Assembly: GCF_019249795.2 (NCBI RefSeq) | Contig: NZ_CP156891.1 | Coordinates: forward strand, 1,878,001-1,942,000 | Length of the DNA: 64,000 nucleotides | Source of the DNA: Segatella copri | GTDB lineage: Bacteria; Bacteroidota; Bacteroidia; Bacteroidales; Bacteroidaceae | Direction: 5' to 3' | The notes under the pieces: generated by a model | Database searches by the model: none | What the model was told of the DNA's origin: nothing | The model's input: only the letters and a program-made list of their open reading frames with translations | Part shown: positions 28,356 to 40,066 of the stretch, in pieces | How the letters are laid out: each line of letters begins with the position of its first letter | Position numbering within the stretch: position 1 is the first letter of the stretch | Translations under genes and position numbers: made by a program

Positions 28356-30191
28356 TCACGATTTTCTCACTACCAGATACCGCATTCCGTCGTTAAAACG
28401 CTTGCGATGGATGGTTGGCATCTGAGAAAGCTTGCGACCGAAGGCTATGAGACTGTTCAACTTCAACGATGAACCGATATGACTCTTCAGCTCCTGGAAA
28501 ATCTCGGCTGCCGTAAGATACTCGCCTTGTTTGGCATCATCGGTCAGGTCGAAATAGAGATCGAAATACTGGTCTACCGGAGAAAGTACCTCAAACTTCC
28601 TGTTGTTCGCCATGATCTGTCGGGTCTGCTCCGCATCAAAATAAGTCTTCTCGCCTGCCCGTAATGCAGAGAGCGCCTGTGCATAGAGCTGTTCATAATT
28701 CGGACGCTGACTCACGTTGATAGGTCCCGTGAGCTCCACACCCAGAAAACGGCGATTACCGGAAGGATCGGAGAGAATATCCTCCATATTGCTCGTAGCG
28801 ATAAAAGACGCCATTCTCGGAAATTCCTGAACATGACTGCCATAAGGAGGCTTTATCTTGACACTCGGCAACTGGATGATGTTCTTCAGGAATCCCTGCT
28901 GCACCTGAGGAGAAATCTGGTTAAACTCATCCAAATTGATAACCAGCGACTGGCACATCGCCTGAAGCACCTGCCGTTTTTCTGACAATACGAGATTATC
29001 ATTATACCCCCATTGCAACTCCGGCGGAACCAGAGACCGGCAAAAAGTACTCTTGTTGTAGCCCTGCTTGGAGATGAGAAGTGGCGCCACAGAGTTGCCG
29101 TATTTGCGATGACAGTAAGCACGCCACTGGTCAACCATCGCCAGGAACCAGGTATAGAACCAATCCTCCCAATAAGGATTATCAGTAGGTACCGTGCGCG
29201 CCAAGGCACGGATATGATCTTTTCCGTCCCACTTTCCCTCACAATTAAACAGGAAATTTTCTACAGGATTATAAGTAGAAAGAAGATCCGACTCCAGATA
29301 ATTGCGCACATCCTTGATACTCACACGGATGTTGGCGAGCTGTACCTCCAGCGTCATGCGCTTCTGCACACGGGCATCCACAGGCTGATAGCCCCAATAA
29401 TCTTTTTCCTTCGGCCGGTATTCTGTGCATTTCATTACCGAATTATAACGGAAATCATATTTCTTACACAGAAATCCGATCATACTCATGATATTGTCGC
29501 TCAACTCCTTACTGTCGTTATCCACTTCTCCGGAAGAGTGGTCAACCTCCTTCTCATCAACACTCTCCAAAGGTTTTTCGGCACCATGAAAGACCTCATT
29601 CAACGTCAGGGGCAACGCATCTTCACGATAATAAGGAAAAGAATCTCTTGTCATCAGGAAATCGGAGTAGATAGAAGGCTCGGGCATCTGCATCTTTGCC
29701 TTCACAAGCGCCTGATAAAGCGGAGCAAAGGTCAGAAAAGCCTGTTTGTAAATCCTGTCGGCAGCAACCTCCTCATCAGGTAACGCCCCCTTTGCCAGCG
29801 CATATTTCGCCAGGACATGCAGACTGATGCCATCGGCTCCCACAAAGGCTGCAAGGGTGGAAGGCAGACTGGCTACTTTCTGCTTGATGGCATCTGCGCC
29901 TCCATCCTCATTTATATCAACAAACGTAAGCAGCAGAATGCCATTGTTCTTCTTCATCTTCAGGAGTCCATTCTCCGATTTCTGAAATTCTGCTGCAGGG
30001 TGAACATGCATCCAGGTTGGCATATCCTTATACCCATCATAACCATTCGTGAGATAAGGTACATATTCACGGAAGTTCTCCACGGTATTCCTGGCATCAT
30101 CGTTCACGATGCGCTCAAGGAAACGTTCCAGGCTCTTGGTACTTACCAGGAGCTGGTTCTTTTTATTTCTATGTGTTATGGTAAATTTCAT
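28356..30191 (-). CDS. VirE/VapE-type P-loop protein with BT4734-like N-terminus
   Basis: 611 residues. The N-terminal part (about 1-200) resembles the BT4734/BF3469 domain found in front of Bacteroidales VirE proteins. The middle is a VirE/VapE helicase-like P-loop core: an altered Walker A in LLISKQGYNKSTFCRSL (K380, S381), Walker B in SLVINLDEFNQ (D421, E422), and FIATSN plus SGNRRF as sensor/arginine-finger motifs. The C-terminal part resembles DUF3874. Related proteins occur in phage satellites and integrated elements, where they work with a primase in replication. An Asp/Glu-rich linker lies at about 205-232. It follows a small Cys-protein gene on the same strand, and the two are enclosed by inverted ATCCATCAC repeats. 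Function here is unknown; DNA replication or an anti-phage role are both possible. Confidence 0.85.
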   Translation of the reverse strand: MKFTITHRNKKNQLLVSTKSLERFLERIVNDDARNTVENFREYVPYLTNGYDGYKDMPTWMHVHPAAEFQKSENGLLKMKKNNGILLLTFVDINEDGGADAIKQKVASLPSTLAAFVGADGISLHVLAKYALAKGALPDEEVAADRIYKQAFLTFAPLYQALVKAKMQMPEPSIYSDFLMTRDSFPYYREDALPLTLNEVFHGAEKPLESVDEKEVDHSSGEVDNDSKELSDNIMSMIGFLCKKYDFRYNSVMKCTEYRPKEKDYWGYQPVDARVQKRMTLEVQLANIRVSIKDVRNYLESDLLSTYNPVENFLFNCEGKWDGKDHIRALARTVPTDNPYWEDWFYTWFLAMVDQWRAYCHRKYGNSVAPLLISKQGYNKSTFCRSLVPPELQWGYNDNLVLSEKRQVLQAMCQSLVINLDEFNQISPQVQQGFLKNIIQLPSVKIKPPYGSHVQEFPRMASFIATSNMEDILSDPSGNRRFLGVELTGPINVSQRPNYEQLYAQALSALRAGEKTYFDAEQTRQIMANNRKFEVLSPVDQYFDLYFDLTDDAKQGEYLTAAEIFQELKSHIGSSLKLNSLIAFGRKLSQMPTIHRKRFNDGMRYLVVRKS

Positions 30192-30221
30192 TGTCTGTCA
30201 TTTAAAAGTTTATATTATGAA

Positions 30222-30331
30222 GAAACACTTTATTTCATACCATGAAACTGTTCGTTTCAAGCGGAGAAACGCTCTGTTTCGTCCTGTGAGCCAAATCGAT
30301 ACGTCGCATTCCCGCTTTCGATACATCGGCA
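30222..30331. repeat. 22-bp-period array C
   Basis: Five units in 22-bp register within the gap between the two genes of the VirE module. Units at 30222, 30244 and 30266 start GAAAC-N5-RTTTC, a 15-bp dyad each. Units at 30288 and 30310 share TCGATACNTCG, at 30296 and 30318. Confidence 0.8.
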
Positions 30332-30344
30332 AGAAAATCCTGCT

Positions 30345-30797
30345 TTACTCGTAAACGAATCCGATTTCTTCTGCATAATGATCATAGGCAGGTTCCCCAT
30401 AACCATATTCAGCAAAGACCTTCTTCACCTGCTCCTGCATTTCCGGCGTAAGATGTTTCTCACCCCGATGTACACGATAATAGGTAGTACGGTTGCCCAG
30501 AACATCCATGATGCGGTACTTGACGGTCTTCATTTCAGCATGTTTTACCTGGTCGTAGAGATGAGAAAATCCCCATGCAGCCTTGAACTGGTACACACGC
30601 ATGAAATGGGAACAAGATGCATGGAGGTTAGCATCGGGATAAACCGCATTTCCAGCTGTAACATCATCGGGTTTGAACTTTGCCGAGATGAATCGGATGC
30701 ATTCTGCTGCCCGAGGGCAATCGGCATTGAAGCAGTACATCCAATGATAATCTACCAGACTTTTGATAAACTCAGGATCATTAAGATTTAATTCCAT
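30345..30797 (-). CDS. Small Cys-containing protein (DUF6078-like), partner of VirE
   Basis: 150 residues, no signal peptide. The N-terminal part has a Cys cluster, WMYCFNADCPRAAECIRF with another Cys at SCSHF, which could bind zinc. The C-terminal part (from about 95, VKYRIMDVLGNRTTYYRV) looks like a helix-turn-helix followed by EEMQEQV-like helices and may bind DNA; this is a weak impression. I recall the family as DUF6078 of Bacteroidetes but could not check. It has its own -7 element about 135 bp upstream and precedes the VirE gene by 153 bp, a gap filled by array C. Confidence 0.75.
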   Translation of the reverse strand: MELNLNDPEFIKSLVDYHWMYCFNADCPRAAECIRFISAKFKPDDVTAGNAVYPDANLHASCSHFMRVYQFKAAWGFSHLYDQVKHAEMKTVKYRIMDVLGNRTTYYRVHRGEKHLTPEMQEQVKKVFAEYGYGEPAYDHYAEEIGFVYE

Positions 30798-30932
30798 GAA
30801 AAAATAAAATTTAAATTAAACATTAGGTTTCGCAGTGGTTAAAGCCATTGTGGAATCTGTGTTGTCAACTCTCCGCAAAGAAACACGGGACAACTGTGGT
30901 ATAAGCAACAGCCCCATGTAACTTGGTTGCTG

Positions 30933-30940
30933 CAAAGATA
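30933..30940 (-). promoter_or_regulatory. Promoter -7 element of the VirE module
   Basis: The minus strand reads TATCTTTG followed by CAGC, 136 bp upstream of the start at 30797. Confidence 0.7.
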
Positions 30941-31044
30941 CAAAATTTTAAAGCCAAATGCAAGCTTTGTCCCGAAAACTTTCATCCTTGTCCCGAATCA
31001 CGTGCATAAAAAAACGATTTCAGCAAGAAGATAAGCTGAAAAAC

Positions 31045-31119
31045 GTGATGGATAAAGGCAATAAGTGATGGATAGCGTGATGGATTTTGTAAATATTTCG
31101 GATATCTATCACGATATAT
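31045..31119. repeat. Right inverted-repeat cluster of the VirE module
   Basis: GTGATGGAT occurs at 31045, 31065 and 31077, spacings of 20 and 12 bp. The left cluster has the complement at spacings of 12 and 19 bp, so the two are near mirror images. 31065-31085 is the perfect partner of 28319-28339. An ATCTATCACGATAT follows at 31103. The 30798-31270 gap holds this cluster, the module promoter and the terminator of the GH66 operon. Confidence 0.8.
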
Positions 31120-31189
31120 AGGAGAGACTACCACCTCATTATCAAACGATTAAAGATTAAAAAAGAGAAAACGTGAGGGATGTGAGGGA

Positions 31190-31243
31190 TAAAAAGAGGA
31201 AAACCTCAAATCCGCAACCTATAGGGTTTAGTGGGATTTGAGG
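31190..31243 (-). terminator. Terminator of the dextran-type operon
   Basis: CCTCAAATCC (31204-31213) pairs with GGATTTGAGG (31234-31243), with an inner AACC/GGTT pairing. On the minus strand it is followed by TTTTCCTCTTTTT, 28 bp past the GH66 stop. Confidence 0.88.
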
Positions 31244-31270
31244 ATTTATACTTTCTTCAATTATATCCTG

Positions 31271-33474
31271 TTACTTGAAAACAACCTTCTTACCTTTCTT
31301 CACATAAATACGCATCTGATCCAAATCTATGGTGATGTCATAATATCCTGCTTCTTTTACCTTAAACTTATAATCTTCTTCTTTTCTTATTGATGTGGAA
31401 AGATGCGCCAAAGAGACCGCAGAGTTAAACTCGTAGTCTTGATACTCCGCATTGTAACTCTTGCAGACTCTCCAATCAGGAGCATTGACAAACTTGAATA
31501 GTTCATTTGCCTTCAGATAGACGGTTGCCCTGAAGACCTTTCCATCCTCGTCTCGGTTCATCGCTATTGCATGGTCCAAGTCGTAGGCAGCATTGCCTGC
31601 TTGTTGCACAGCCTCTCCCGTGATATAGATGCCATCCTCCACATTCTCACCTTCCATCACAGCCATTGTCCAGTATTCCAATGAAGGAAGCGTGAAAGAA
31701 ACATCATAGCCGTTTTGGGTAAAAGGAAGTTCCTGCACCGCCCCTGCATGACTATCAGGAGTTGCCACCCATACCTTGGAGACTTTCCTCATAGATTTCA
31801 CCGTCACAGGAATATTGGTCTTCTTCTCAGGTTTCACACGAGTACCCCAAAGGTCACGCCATGAGAGGTCGTTGGTATTGAGGAAGTTGAGAAAATGCAA
31901 CACATCACACTTACCTACCTTCTTGGCGAATGTTGTCAGCGAGTACTCCTTAGGAGGCCAAGCTTGCACGGTCAGTCCTGAAGTAGAACTGATGATAGGC
32001 AGATAAGCAGACTTAGAGGTCGTACCACGCAACAAGTTCTGATAAGCAGTCTGGAAGTCGTAGTATCTGACAAGTGCCGTCTTCAACTCATCGCTCATCG
32101 CCAAAGGTGCTGCGGGGAAATACTCACGAGTCAACATGTGGTCGCCCATCTCAAGATGAGAACCGCCAAGGGCAAACATCGCCGCATCGGCAAGCAAGAC
32201 TCCTGGCGTATTGACCATCCTATCTCCAGAGCCCCCATTGTCTGCTTTATCATAATTGATGTAAGCCGCAAAGACAGTCGGATGCTGATGGTCGCTATAC
32301 TTATCATTAGTTTGGATGATACTAAAGAGATTGGCAAACTGGTCCTCCGATGCACCACCATATCCATTGCCATTGCCCCAAACCTCATTATAACAGAAGT
32401 CTATATCATTCCTGACAATTTGCTCAGCCCCATAGCCTGAGACAGCATTCATCACCAAAGACTTATCGGGATGCGCCTGCTTCATGGCTTGGATGAAAGA
32501 CTCATAAGAAGAAGGCAAATCTACCTTATGGCGATTGGCATCATACACGGTACCACGGTAGCCCAACTGGTCTATCTGGAAGCCATCAAAGCCAAAGTTG
32601 TCATACACCTCCTCATTACGTTCAACCATATACTGCAACCACCCTTGATTGCTTGGCACCTGCAAGTAAATGTTGCTTGCCCAAGAATCTGGCAAACCAT
32701 GATAGTCTTGCTCATAATTGCCTGCGTTATTCTTCAGCAAAGCCCACTCGGTCTTGACCCCATCATTGGCAGCATTCTTCCATGCACCAAAGCAAAGGTT
32801 GTAGAAGATGGACTTCATGTTATACGAATGCTGCTCGGCAATGTAATTCTTGACATACTCCACACCGACCCAACGTTTACTGATATCTTGATACCATGAG
32901 GTGAGAGAACCATCAGCATTCAACTTCACGGGCTTGTGGTGCATCCACTGCCAATCCTGAAACTGCACACCATTGATATGGAGACGGTTGAGATAAGCCA
33001 TCTCAGTCTTGATGTTGGCGTTCTTGTCTATGCTACCATCATAGTTGTTGAAATCCGCCACAAAACCATAACGTGGGAAACGCTTCCAGTTGCTTGACAC
33101 ATCAACAGCTATTGTTCCCAACACGACCTCCGTCCCATTCGACTTGGCAAACAATTCCACGAGATAACCTTGGTAGTCGGTAGTAGGTGGAGTCCATGTC
33201 CATCGGTTGTTGCTCATGACATCCGACAACTTATGCGACTCCAACACCATAGCACCATGGCGGTAGCGCACATAGGCATTGCTTGGCAGACTGCCACTTG
33301 CACTGAACACCACAACCTGTCCTGGAGTATAACAAGCCTTGTCGGTTGTCATCTCCACCGACAGTTGTGAAGAGATGGTTGCAGCATGGCTCATCATCGC
33401 AAAGACGAATGGCAGAGCCAAAGAAAAGCCATACTTGCAACCCAAACGCAAGAGAATAAACTTTCTCATCATCA

Positions 33475-33475
<1 letters not shown>
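31271..33475 (-). CDS. GH66 endo-dextranase-like enzyme, exported
   Basis: 734 residues: signal region (about 1-32, ending SHAAT), an Ig-like N-domain (about 35-130), a TIM barrel (about 130-470) and C-terminal beta domains, the last resembling a SusE-type starch-binding module. The barrel has FGFDGFQIDQLGYRG with the expected nucleophile D302, and DIDFCYNEVWGNG with the acid/base E364; both motifs are hallmarks of GH66. The family cuts alpha-1,6-glucan (dextran) internally or makes cyclic isomaltooligosaccharides. It is the last gene of a seven-gene operon, and its ATG overlaps the stop of the GH97 gene (TAATG), implying translational coupling. It is likely the enzyme that starts polymer breakdown. 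Confidence 0.93.
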
Positions 33476-35631
<2,156 letters not shown>

Positions 35632-35657
35632 TCAAAAATTTTTTATCTGATTATCAC

Positions 35658-37082
35658 TTAGTTCAATTTTACAATCTTGCAACCATGCGCTGGGATGTTG
35701 ACGGTGATGGAAGAAGCCTTGCCTTCATCTGTATGCGTCCAAAGGTCACGAATCTGCTTCTCACCCTGTATGCCCAAGTCACTGAAGTTGACTGTAGCCG
35801 TCTTAGTCGATTCATTACGGTTGAAGATACCCAATACATAGTCACCGTTTGTCATCTGACCATACCAAATCTCATTGTTGCTGTCGTTGAGTTGGTCGCT
35901 GAGAGGCTTACCTACGAAGCCGTCCTTATTCAAGGCGAGCAACTCGTCGTTGGTATAGTAGCTCATGTCATCCTTGATGGTAGATTTCTGGTCGGATGCA
36001 GCCACAGGACCACCTGCCATCAACTGCAAGGAGACAACCGTCTGCTTCTCCGCATCGGTATCAAAGGTGTTGAGACGGATGAAGTCACCATCGAGAATCA
36101 CCTTATTGCGTCCACTGATGTGCGACCAATAAGTGAAACCATCAAACATATTCATGCAGTTAGGCCATGTTTTGTATGACTTACCCTTGTCTTGTGCAGA
36201 ACAGTGCCACCAACCACCAGAACCTGTATCAGCGACGATACGAACCATATTGCCATACAGGCTCTCGACCTGTGCATCAGCATAGAGGTGAGGCATCACG
36301 AGAGAAGTGAAGATGCCATATTTCTTAGCCGACTCAGCGATATAACGCATGGCAAGCGCATAGTTCTCACGACCATAGCCACGACCTGTAACACCCATGT
36401 AGCGGTCCTGTCCATCCTCATACCAAGAGAGGAAGTCCATACGGATGAACTCTACACCCATCTCCTTGTAGTGCTTGAAGAAGCCATCAATATACTCACG
36501 GCAACCAGGATTCTCGGCTACAGCCCAAGAGAAGCTCATGTCCTTGGCTGTAGGGTGAGACAACTTATCCTTGTTCTCGCCATTATAGAAAAGGTCGGCG
36601 AAAGTATAGTCTGTTCCCTCAATCTTAGTCTCCTTAGGACCATGAATCCAAAGCGGATTGTCATATACACCCAACTTCAAGCCCTTAGCCCTACACTTCT
36701 CTACGATGTCCTTGAGTGCCTGAGAACCATAGTGAGTCATATAGCCAGACTCATCCTTTGCGAGCATTGGGATGAAACCATCAGTACAAATCATATCGTA
36801 GCCATGTGGTTTCAGTTCGGTAGCCACCCAATCCACAATCTCATCCCACTGGTCTGAGGTGAGGTCCATATCGTTGTTGTTCACACCAGCGGCATTCTGC
36901 ATCATGCAGTATTCATAGACACTCCAGTACATAGGAGCCTTTACACCATCATGGATACCTTCAACCACAGGCAGATTGGAGAGTTCGTGAGTTGGCGGAT
37001 ATTTCATTTCCACATCGTCGGCACATGAGCCGAGAAGAGAAGCTACCGCCATTGCCATTGAAAATAATATAGTCTTTTTCAT
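35658..37082 (-). CDS. GH27-type enzyme, lipoprotein; isomaltodextranase candidate
   Basis: About 474 residues from the ATG at 37082 (MKKTILFSMAMAVASLLGSCADD); an ATG four codons upstream is also possible. The lipobox LLGSC gives a lipoprotein. The barrel has the clan GH-D pattern: EFIRMDFLSWY with the nucleophile Asp, and NMVRIVADTGSGGWWH with the acid/base Asp. GH27 holds alpha-galactosidases and isomalto-dextranase; the latter removes isomaltose from dextran. Beside GH66, GH97 and GH31 an alpha-1,6-glucan substrate is more likely than galactosides. The galactose-specific Trp-Asp-Asp loop of classical alpha-galactosidases is not obvious. Specificity is inferred from context. Confidence 0.78.
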   Translation of the reverse strand: MKKTILFSMAMAVASLLGSCADDVEMKYPPTHELSNLPVVEGIHDGVKAPMYWSVYEYCMMQNAAGVNNNDMDLTSDQWDEIVDWVATELKPHGYDMICTDGFIPMLAKDESGYMTHYGSQALKDIVEKCRAKGLKLGVYDNPLWIHGPKETKIEGTDYTFADLFYNGENKDKLSHPTAKDMSFSWAVAENPGCREYIDGFFKHYKEMGVEFIRMDFLSWYEDGQDRYMGVTGRGYGRENYALAMRYIAESAKKYGIFTSLVMPHLYADAQVESLYGNMVRIVADTGSGGWWHCSAQDKGKSYKTWPNCMNMFDGFTYWSHISGRNKVILDGDFIRLNTFDTDAEKQTVVSLQLMAGGPVAASDQKSTIKDDMSYYTNDELLALNKDGFVGKPLSDQLNDSNNEIWYGQMTNGDYVLGIFNRNESTKTATVNFSDLGIQGEKQIRDLWTHTDEGKASSITVNIPAHGCKIVKLN

Positions 37083-37103
37083 TGTTCTAATCATTTTAAT
37101 CGA

Positions 37104-38291
37104 TTATTTCTTTACGACTTCGATAGTCTTGTTCTTGAGGTTGAGGGTAATCTTATAAGTACCTGCCTCTGTTACCTTCCACTGATTATCAGGATCACCT
37201 GCAGAGACAACAAAGTCGTTAGCAGCCACACCGTTGGCATTTACCTCTACATCAGCAGAAGATGGGCGAACAAATGCAGCATTGAAGTCCTTCTTATTAC
37301 TCATCTTGAATGTGCCTTCCTTCAACTTACCTTCCCAAGTGAACACGTCCTTGTTGTTGGCATCTTGTGTCAAGACTTGGCACTCATCCCAAGACCACCC
37401 ACCAGGAGTGGCATCACCTATCATATAATACTCAGGAGTATCCTCGATGACATTTAAGAACTCTGCTTGAATGGTCCAATGCTCAAGGTCGAAGGTCAAA
37501 CGATAATTTCCGTGATCCTCTACGACCCACTTATCATCAGGACCTGTAGTATAGACGAAGTCTGCAGACTCGACACCGTTCTTGTTGATCTTGTTGGCAT
37601 CAGCAGATGCTGGACGAATAAATACTGCATTGAAGTCCTTCTCACCAGCAAGTTTCAACTCACCTGCCTTCAACTCACCCTCATATACATAGATGTAGTC
37701 AGACTTCTTCTCCAATTCAGGAGCTTGATCCCATTCCCAGCCAGACTCTCCTGCAAGGGTAGCAGGACCAATGGCATAAAGATGGTCGAGAGCAATAGGC
37801 TCTACGGCAGGCTTGTCTTTCTCGCCAAGATACTCTGTTGACATCGTCCAATTGCGCAAGTCGAAAGACAAGCGATACTTACCAGCCTCGGTTACTCGCC
37901 ACTTGTTGTCTGGGTCACCAGCCCACATGGCGAAGGTCTGTCCGCTAATATTGGACTTAGATATAGCCTCTTGGTCATTAACAGGGCGAATGAATCCTGC
38001 ATCCCAATTACCTGTCGTGAGACAAAGTTTCATCTCACCAGCATTGAGCGTACCTTCCCAAGTGAAGACCATATTGTCCTCCTCGCCTCTTGTAAAAGGT
38101 GTAGGGTCGTCAATGCTCCAACCACTAGGAGTGGCATCTCCCACCATATATAATACAGAAGTCTTGATAGGCAGATTGCCATCAATAATCTTCAAGTCTT
38201 TCTCGCCGTCGCAACTTGTCAACAAATTCATCAACAACATGCAAACCAACAGGCAAAGACTGCTATATTTCAATTGAATATTTTGTACCAT
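37104..38291 (-). CDS. SusE/SusF-type glycan-binding lipoprotein with three tandem modules
   Basis: 395 residues. The lipoprotein signal ends NLLTSCDG (Cys 27). Three repeats of about 110 residues each carry the same marks: YMVGDATPSGWS or a variant, WEGTLNAGEMKL, a DFNAxFIRP stretch and W-x-V-x-E-A-G-x-Y-x-L-x-F-D-L. These are the SusE/SusF-type starch-binding modules. Anchored at the cell surface it should hold alpha-glucan near the SusCD complex. The repeats are at about 45-155, 165-280 and 285-395. Confidence 0.92.
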   Translation of the reverse strand: MVQNIQLKYSSLCLLVCMLLMNLLTSCDGEKDLKIIDGNLPIKTSVLYMVGDATPSGWSIDDPTPFTRGEEDNMVFTWEGTLNAGEMKLCLTTGNWDAGFIRPVNDQEAISKSNISGQTFAMWAGDPDNKWRVTEAGKYRLSFDLRNWTMSTEYLGEKDKPAVEPIALDHLYAIGPATLAGESGWEWDQAPELEKKSDYIYVYEGELKAGELKLAGEKDFNAVFIRPASADANKINKNGVESADFVYTTGPDDKWVVEDHGNYRLTFDLEHWTIQAEFLNVIEDTPEYYMIGDATPGGWSWDECQVLTQDANNKDVFTWEGKLKEGTFKMSNKKDFNAAFVRPSSADVEVNANGVAANDFVVSAGDPDNQWKVTEAGTYKITLNLKNKTIEVVKK

Positions 38292-38311
38292 AATCGTATC
38301 ATGTTAAAAAG

Positions 38312-40042
38312 TTACTTGTTATACCCAGGATTCTGCTCCAACTCATGATTAGAGTTCAATACCTCACGTGTGATAGGCCAAATCTCTGTATGTCGATCTG
38401 CATCAGCTTGCTTATCCCACCATACACCATTGGTAGAGAACTTGTCGAAGCGAATGAGGTCAATACGACGGCGACTCTCTGCAAAGTACTCACGTCCCCA
38501 CTCATCCAACATTTCATTCATATCGAGAAGAACATTCCCTTCTGGAGCATAGAGTACATCTTGATAATCTGCCTCTGGATAATTGCGCTTACGCACACTG
38601 TTGAGCAACTTTCCAGCCGTTTCCTTATCGCCTTCACGCAACTTGCACTCAGCGAGAGAGTAGATAATCTCTGGCAAGCGAATCTCAGTGTAGTCACTCT
38701 CCAACTGATGAGCATCGTCATCACTATAGAGCGGATACTTTACGAAGTGCCAACCTGAGTTGTGGTCGCCATCACGCAAGGTTGCTGTGGTAGCAGAAAG
38801 CCACTTGGTAGGAGGAGTACTTTGGAATACACCCACCGCATCACGAATATAAAGTTCATAATCCACCTCTGGAGCCTTCACATGCTTGGTTGCTCCATTC
38901 TCGTCCTTGTACTCCAAGTAGCCATAGAGGAACATACCCTCACGGCGGCTGTTACCCAAGTTACGATAAAGTTTCAAACGCTCATCGCTTGGATACTTCT
39001 TGAATTTCTGAATAGGCATACCCAACTGATAATTGTAGAGCGTTCCATCAGGGGCATAACTTGGAGAGGCTGCATACTTACAGTTATGGTCACCAGCCTT
39101 ACTCTTGGCATCGTTCAAGTAATACTTGGCACGTGCAGGAACAGTCCAGTTATAAGTGTTACTTGAATAGTTCCAATAAGTATAACCAGAAGAAGCAGGG
39201 AAACCGAAGATAACCTCATCACAAGCATCATTATCCCAGTCAAAGGCTGCATCCCAACGGTCTGCAATCTTATATTTGCCATATACACCATCAAGGATGT
39301 CTTGAGCTACCTTGGCACAGTCGCTGTAGTGAGCCTCACCGATATAGACCTCTGCATTGAGGTAAAGGCGAACGAGCAAAGATGCGGCAGCAGCCTTTGT
39401 CCACTGGCCTTGGAGGGTAGAATTGGTACCTAATTCGGTTTTCTCTACGAGCAATGGCAGGCATTCTTTCAATTCACTCTCGATGAATTTATAAGTTTCC
39501 TTAGGATCTACCTGTTTCATAGAGCCTCCTGTTGTGGTTGTTACCAATGGCACATGGCGGAAACCATCAAGCAAGCGAAGATAGAACCAAGCACGCAATA
39601 CACGGCACTGAGCCTTGAGGTTATTGAACTCTGATTGTGTGAATCCAAACTGTTCTGCAGAAAGCTTACTCAAGTCCTCGATAACCTTACAACTCTGCAT
39701 AATACCTTGGAAACAACCGTTCCATTCTTGCTGTACCATCTCTGCATCTTCCACATTGTAATCGTGATAGTGCATGATACGCCATTTTCCACCATCGTCC
39801 CACCAACCATCACGAGTAGGAGTTATCAGTTGGTCAGCAGTCAATTCATTGAGCACATGGCGGCTCTCAATGCTCCAGAAAGCATGTTCGAAAGGACGGA
39901 ATGTGGCTCTAATCACATCCTGCTTGGTATTATAATAATTCTCTGATGCCACTTGATCATAGAGCGTTTCGCTCAAGTCAGTACAGCTTGACAACGAGAG
40001 TGTGCATAAAGCTGCAGATACTATATAATTAACAATTTTCAT
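38312..40042 (-). CDS. SusD-type surface lipoprotein (dextran-type locus)
   Basis: 576 residues. The lipoprotein signal ends LSLSSCTDLSE (Cys 20). SusD marks: ETLYDQVASENYYNT near the N-terminus, CRVLRAWFYLRLLDGFRHVPLV with the conserved Arg-Ala-x-x-Y helix, and the C-terminal EWGREYFAESRRRIDLIRFDKF with ITREVLNSNHELEQNPGY. It is the glycan-binding lid of the SusC transporter encoded 24 bp upstream. The full length of about 575 residues is typical of polysaccharide SusDs, longer than the one at 15519-16913. Confidence 0.95.
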   Translation of the reverse strand: MKIVNYIVSAALCTLSLSSCTDLSETLYDQVASENYYNTKQDVIRATFRPFEHAFWSIESRHVLNELTADQLITPTRDGWWDDGGKWRIMHYHDYNVEDAEMVQQEWNGCFQGIMQSCKVIEDLSKLSAEQFGFTQSEFNNLKAQCRVLRAWFYLRLLDGFRHVPLVTTTTGGSMKQVDPKETYKFIESELKECLPLLVEKTELGTNSTLQGQWTKAAAASLLVRLYLNAEVYIGEAHYSDCAKVAQDILDGVYGKYKIADRWDAAFDWDNDACDEVIFGFPASSGYTYWNYSSNTYNWTVPARAKYYLNDAKSKAGDHNCKYAASPSYAPDGTLYNYQLGMPIQKFKKYPSDERLKLYRNLGNSRREGMFLYGYLEYKDENGATKHVKAPEVDYELYIRDAVGVFQSTPPTKWLSATTATLRDGDHNSGWHFVKYPLYSDDDAHQLESDYTEIRLPEIIYSLAECKLREGDKETAGKLLNSVRKRNYPEADYQDVLYAPEGNVLLDMNEMLDEWGREYFAESRRRIDLIRFDKFSTNGVWWDKQADADRHTEIWPITREVLNSNHELEQNPGYNK

Positions 40043-40066
40043 TTTTTCTTGATTTTAAGATGATTA

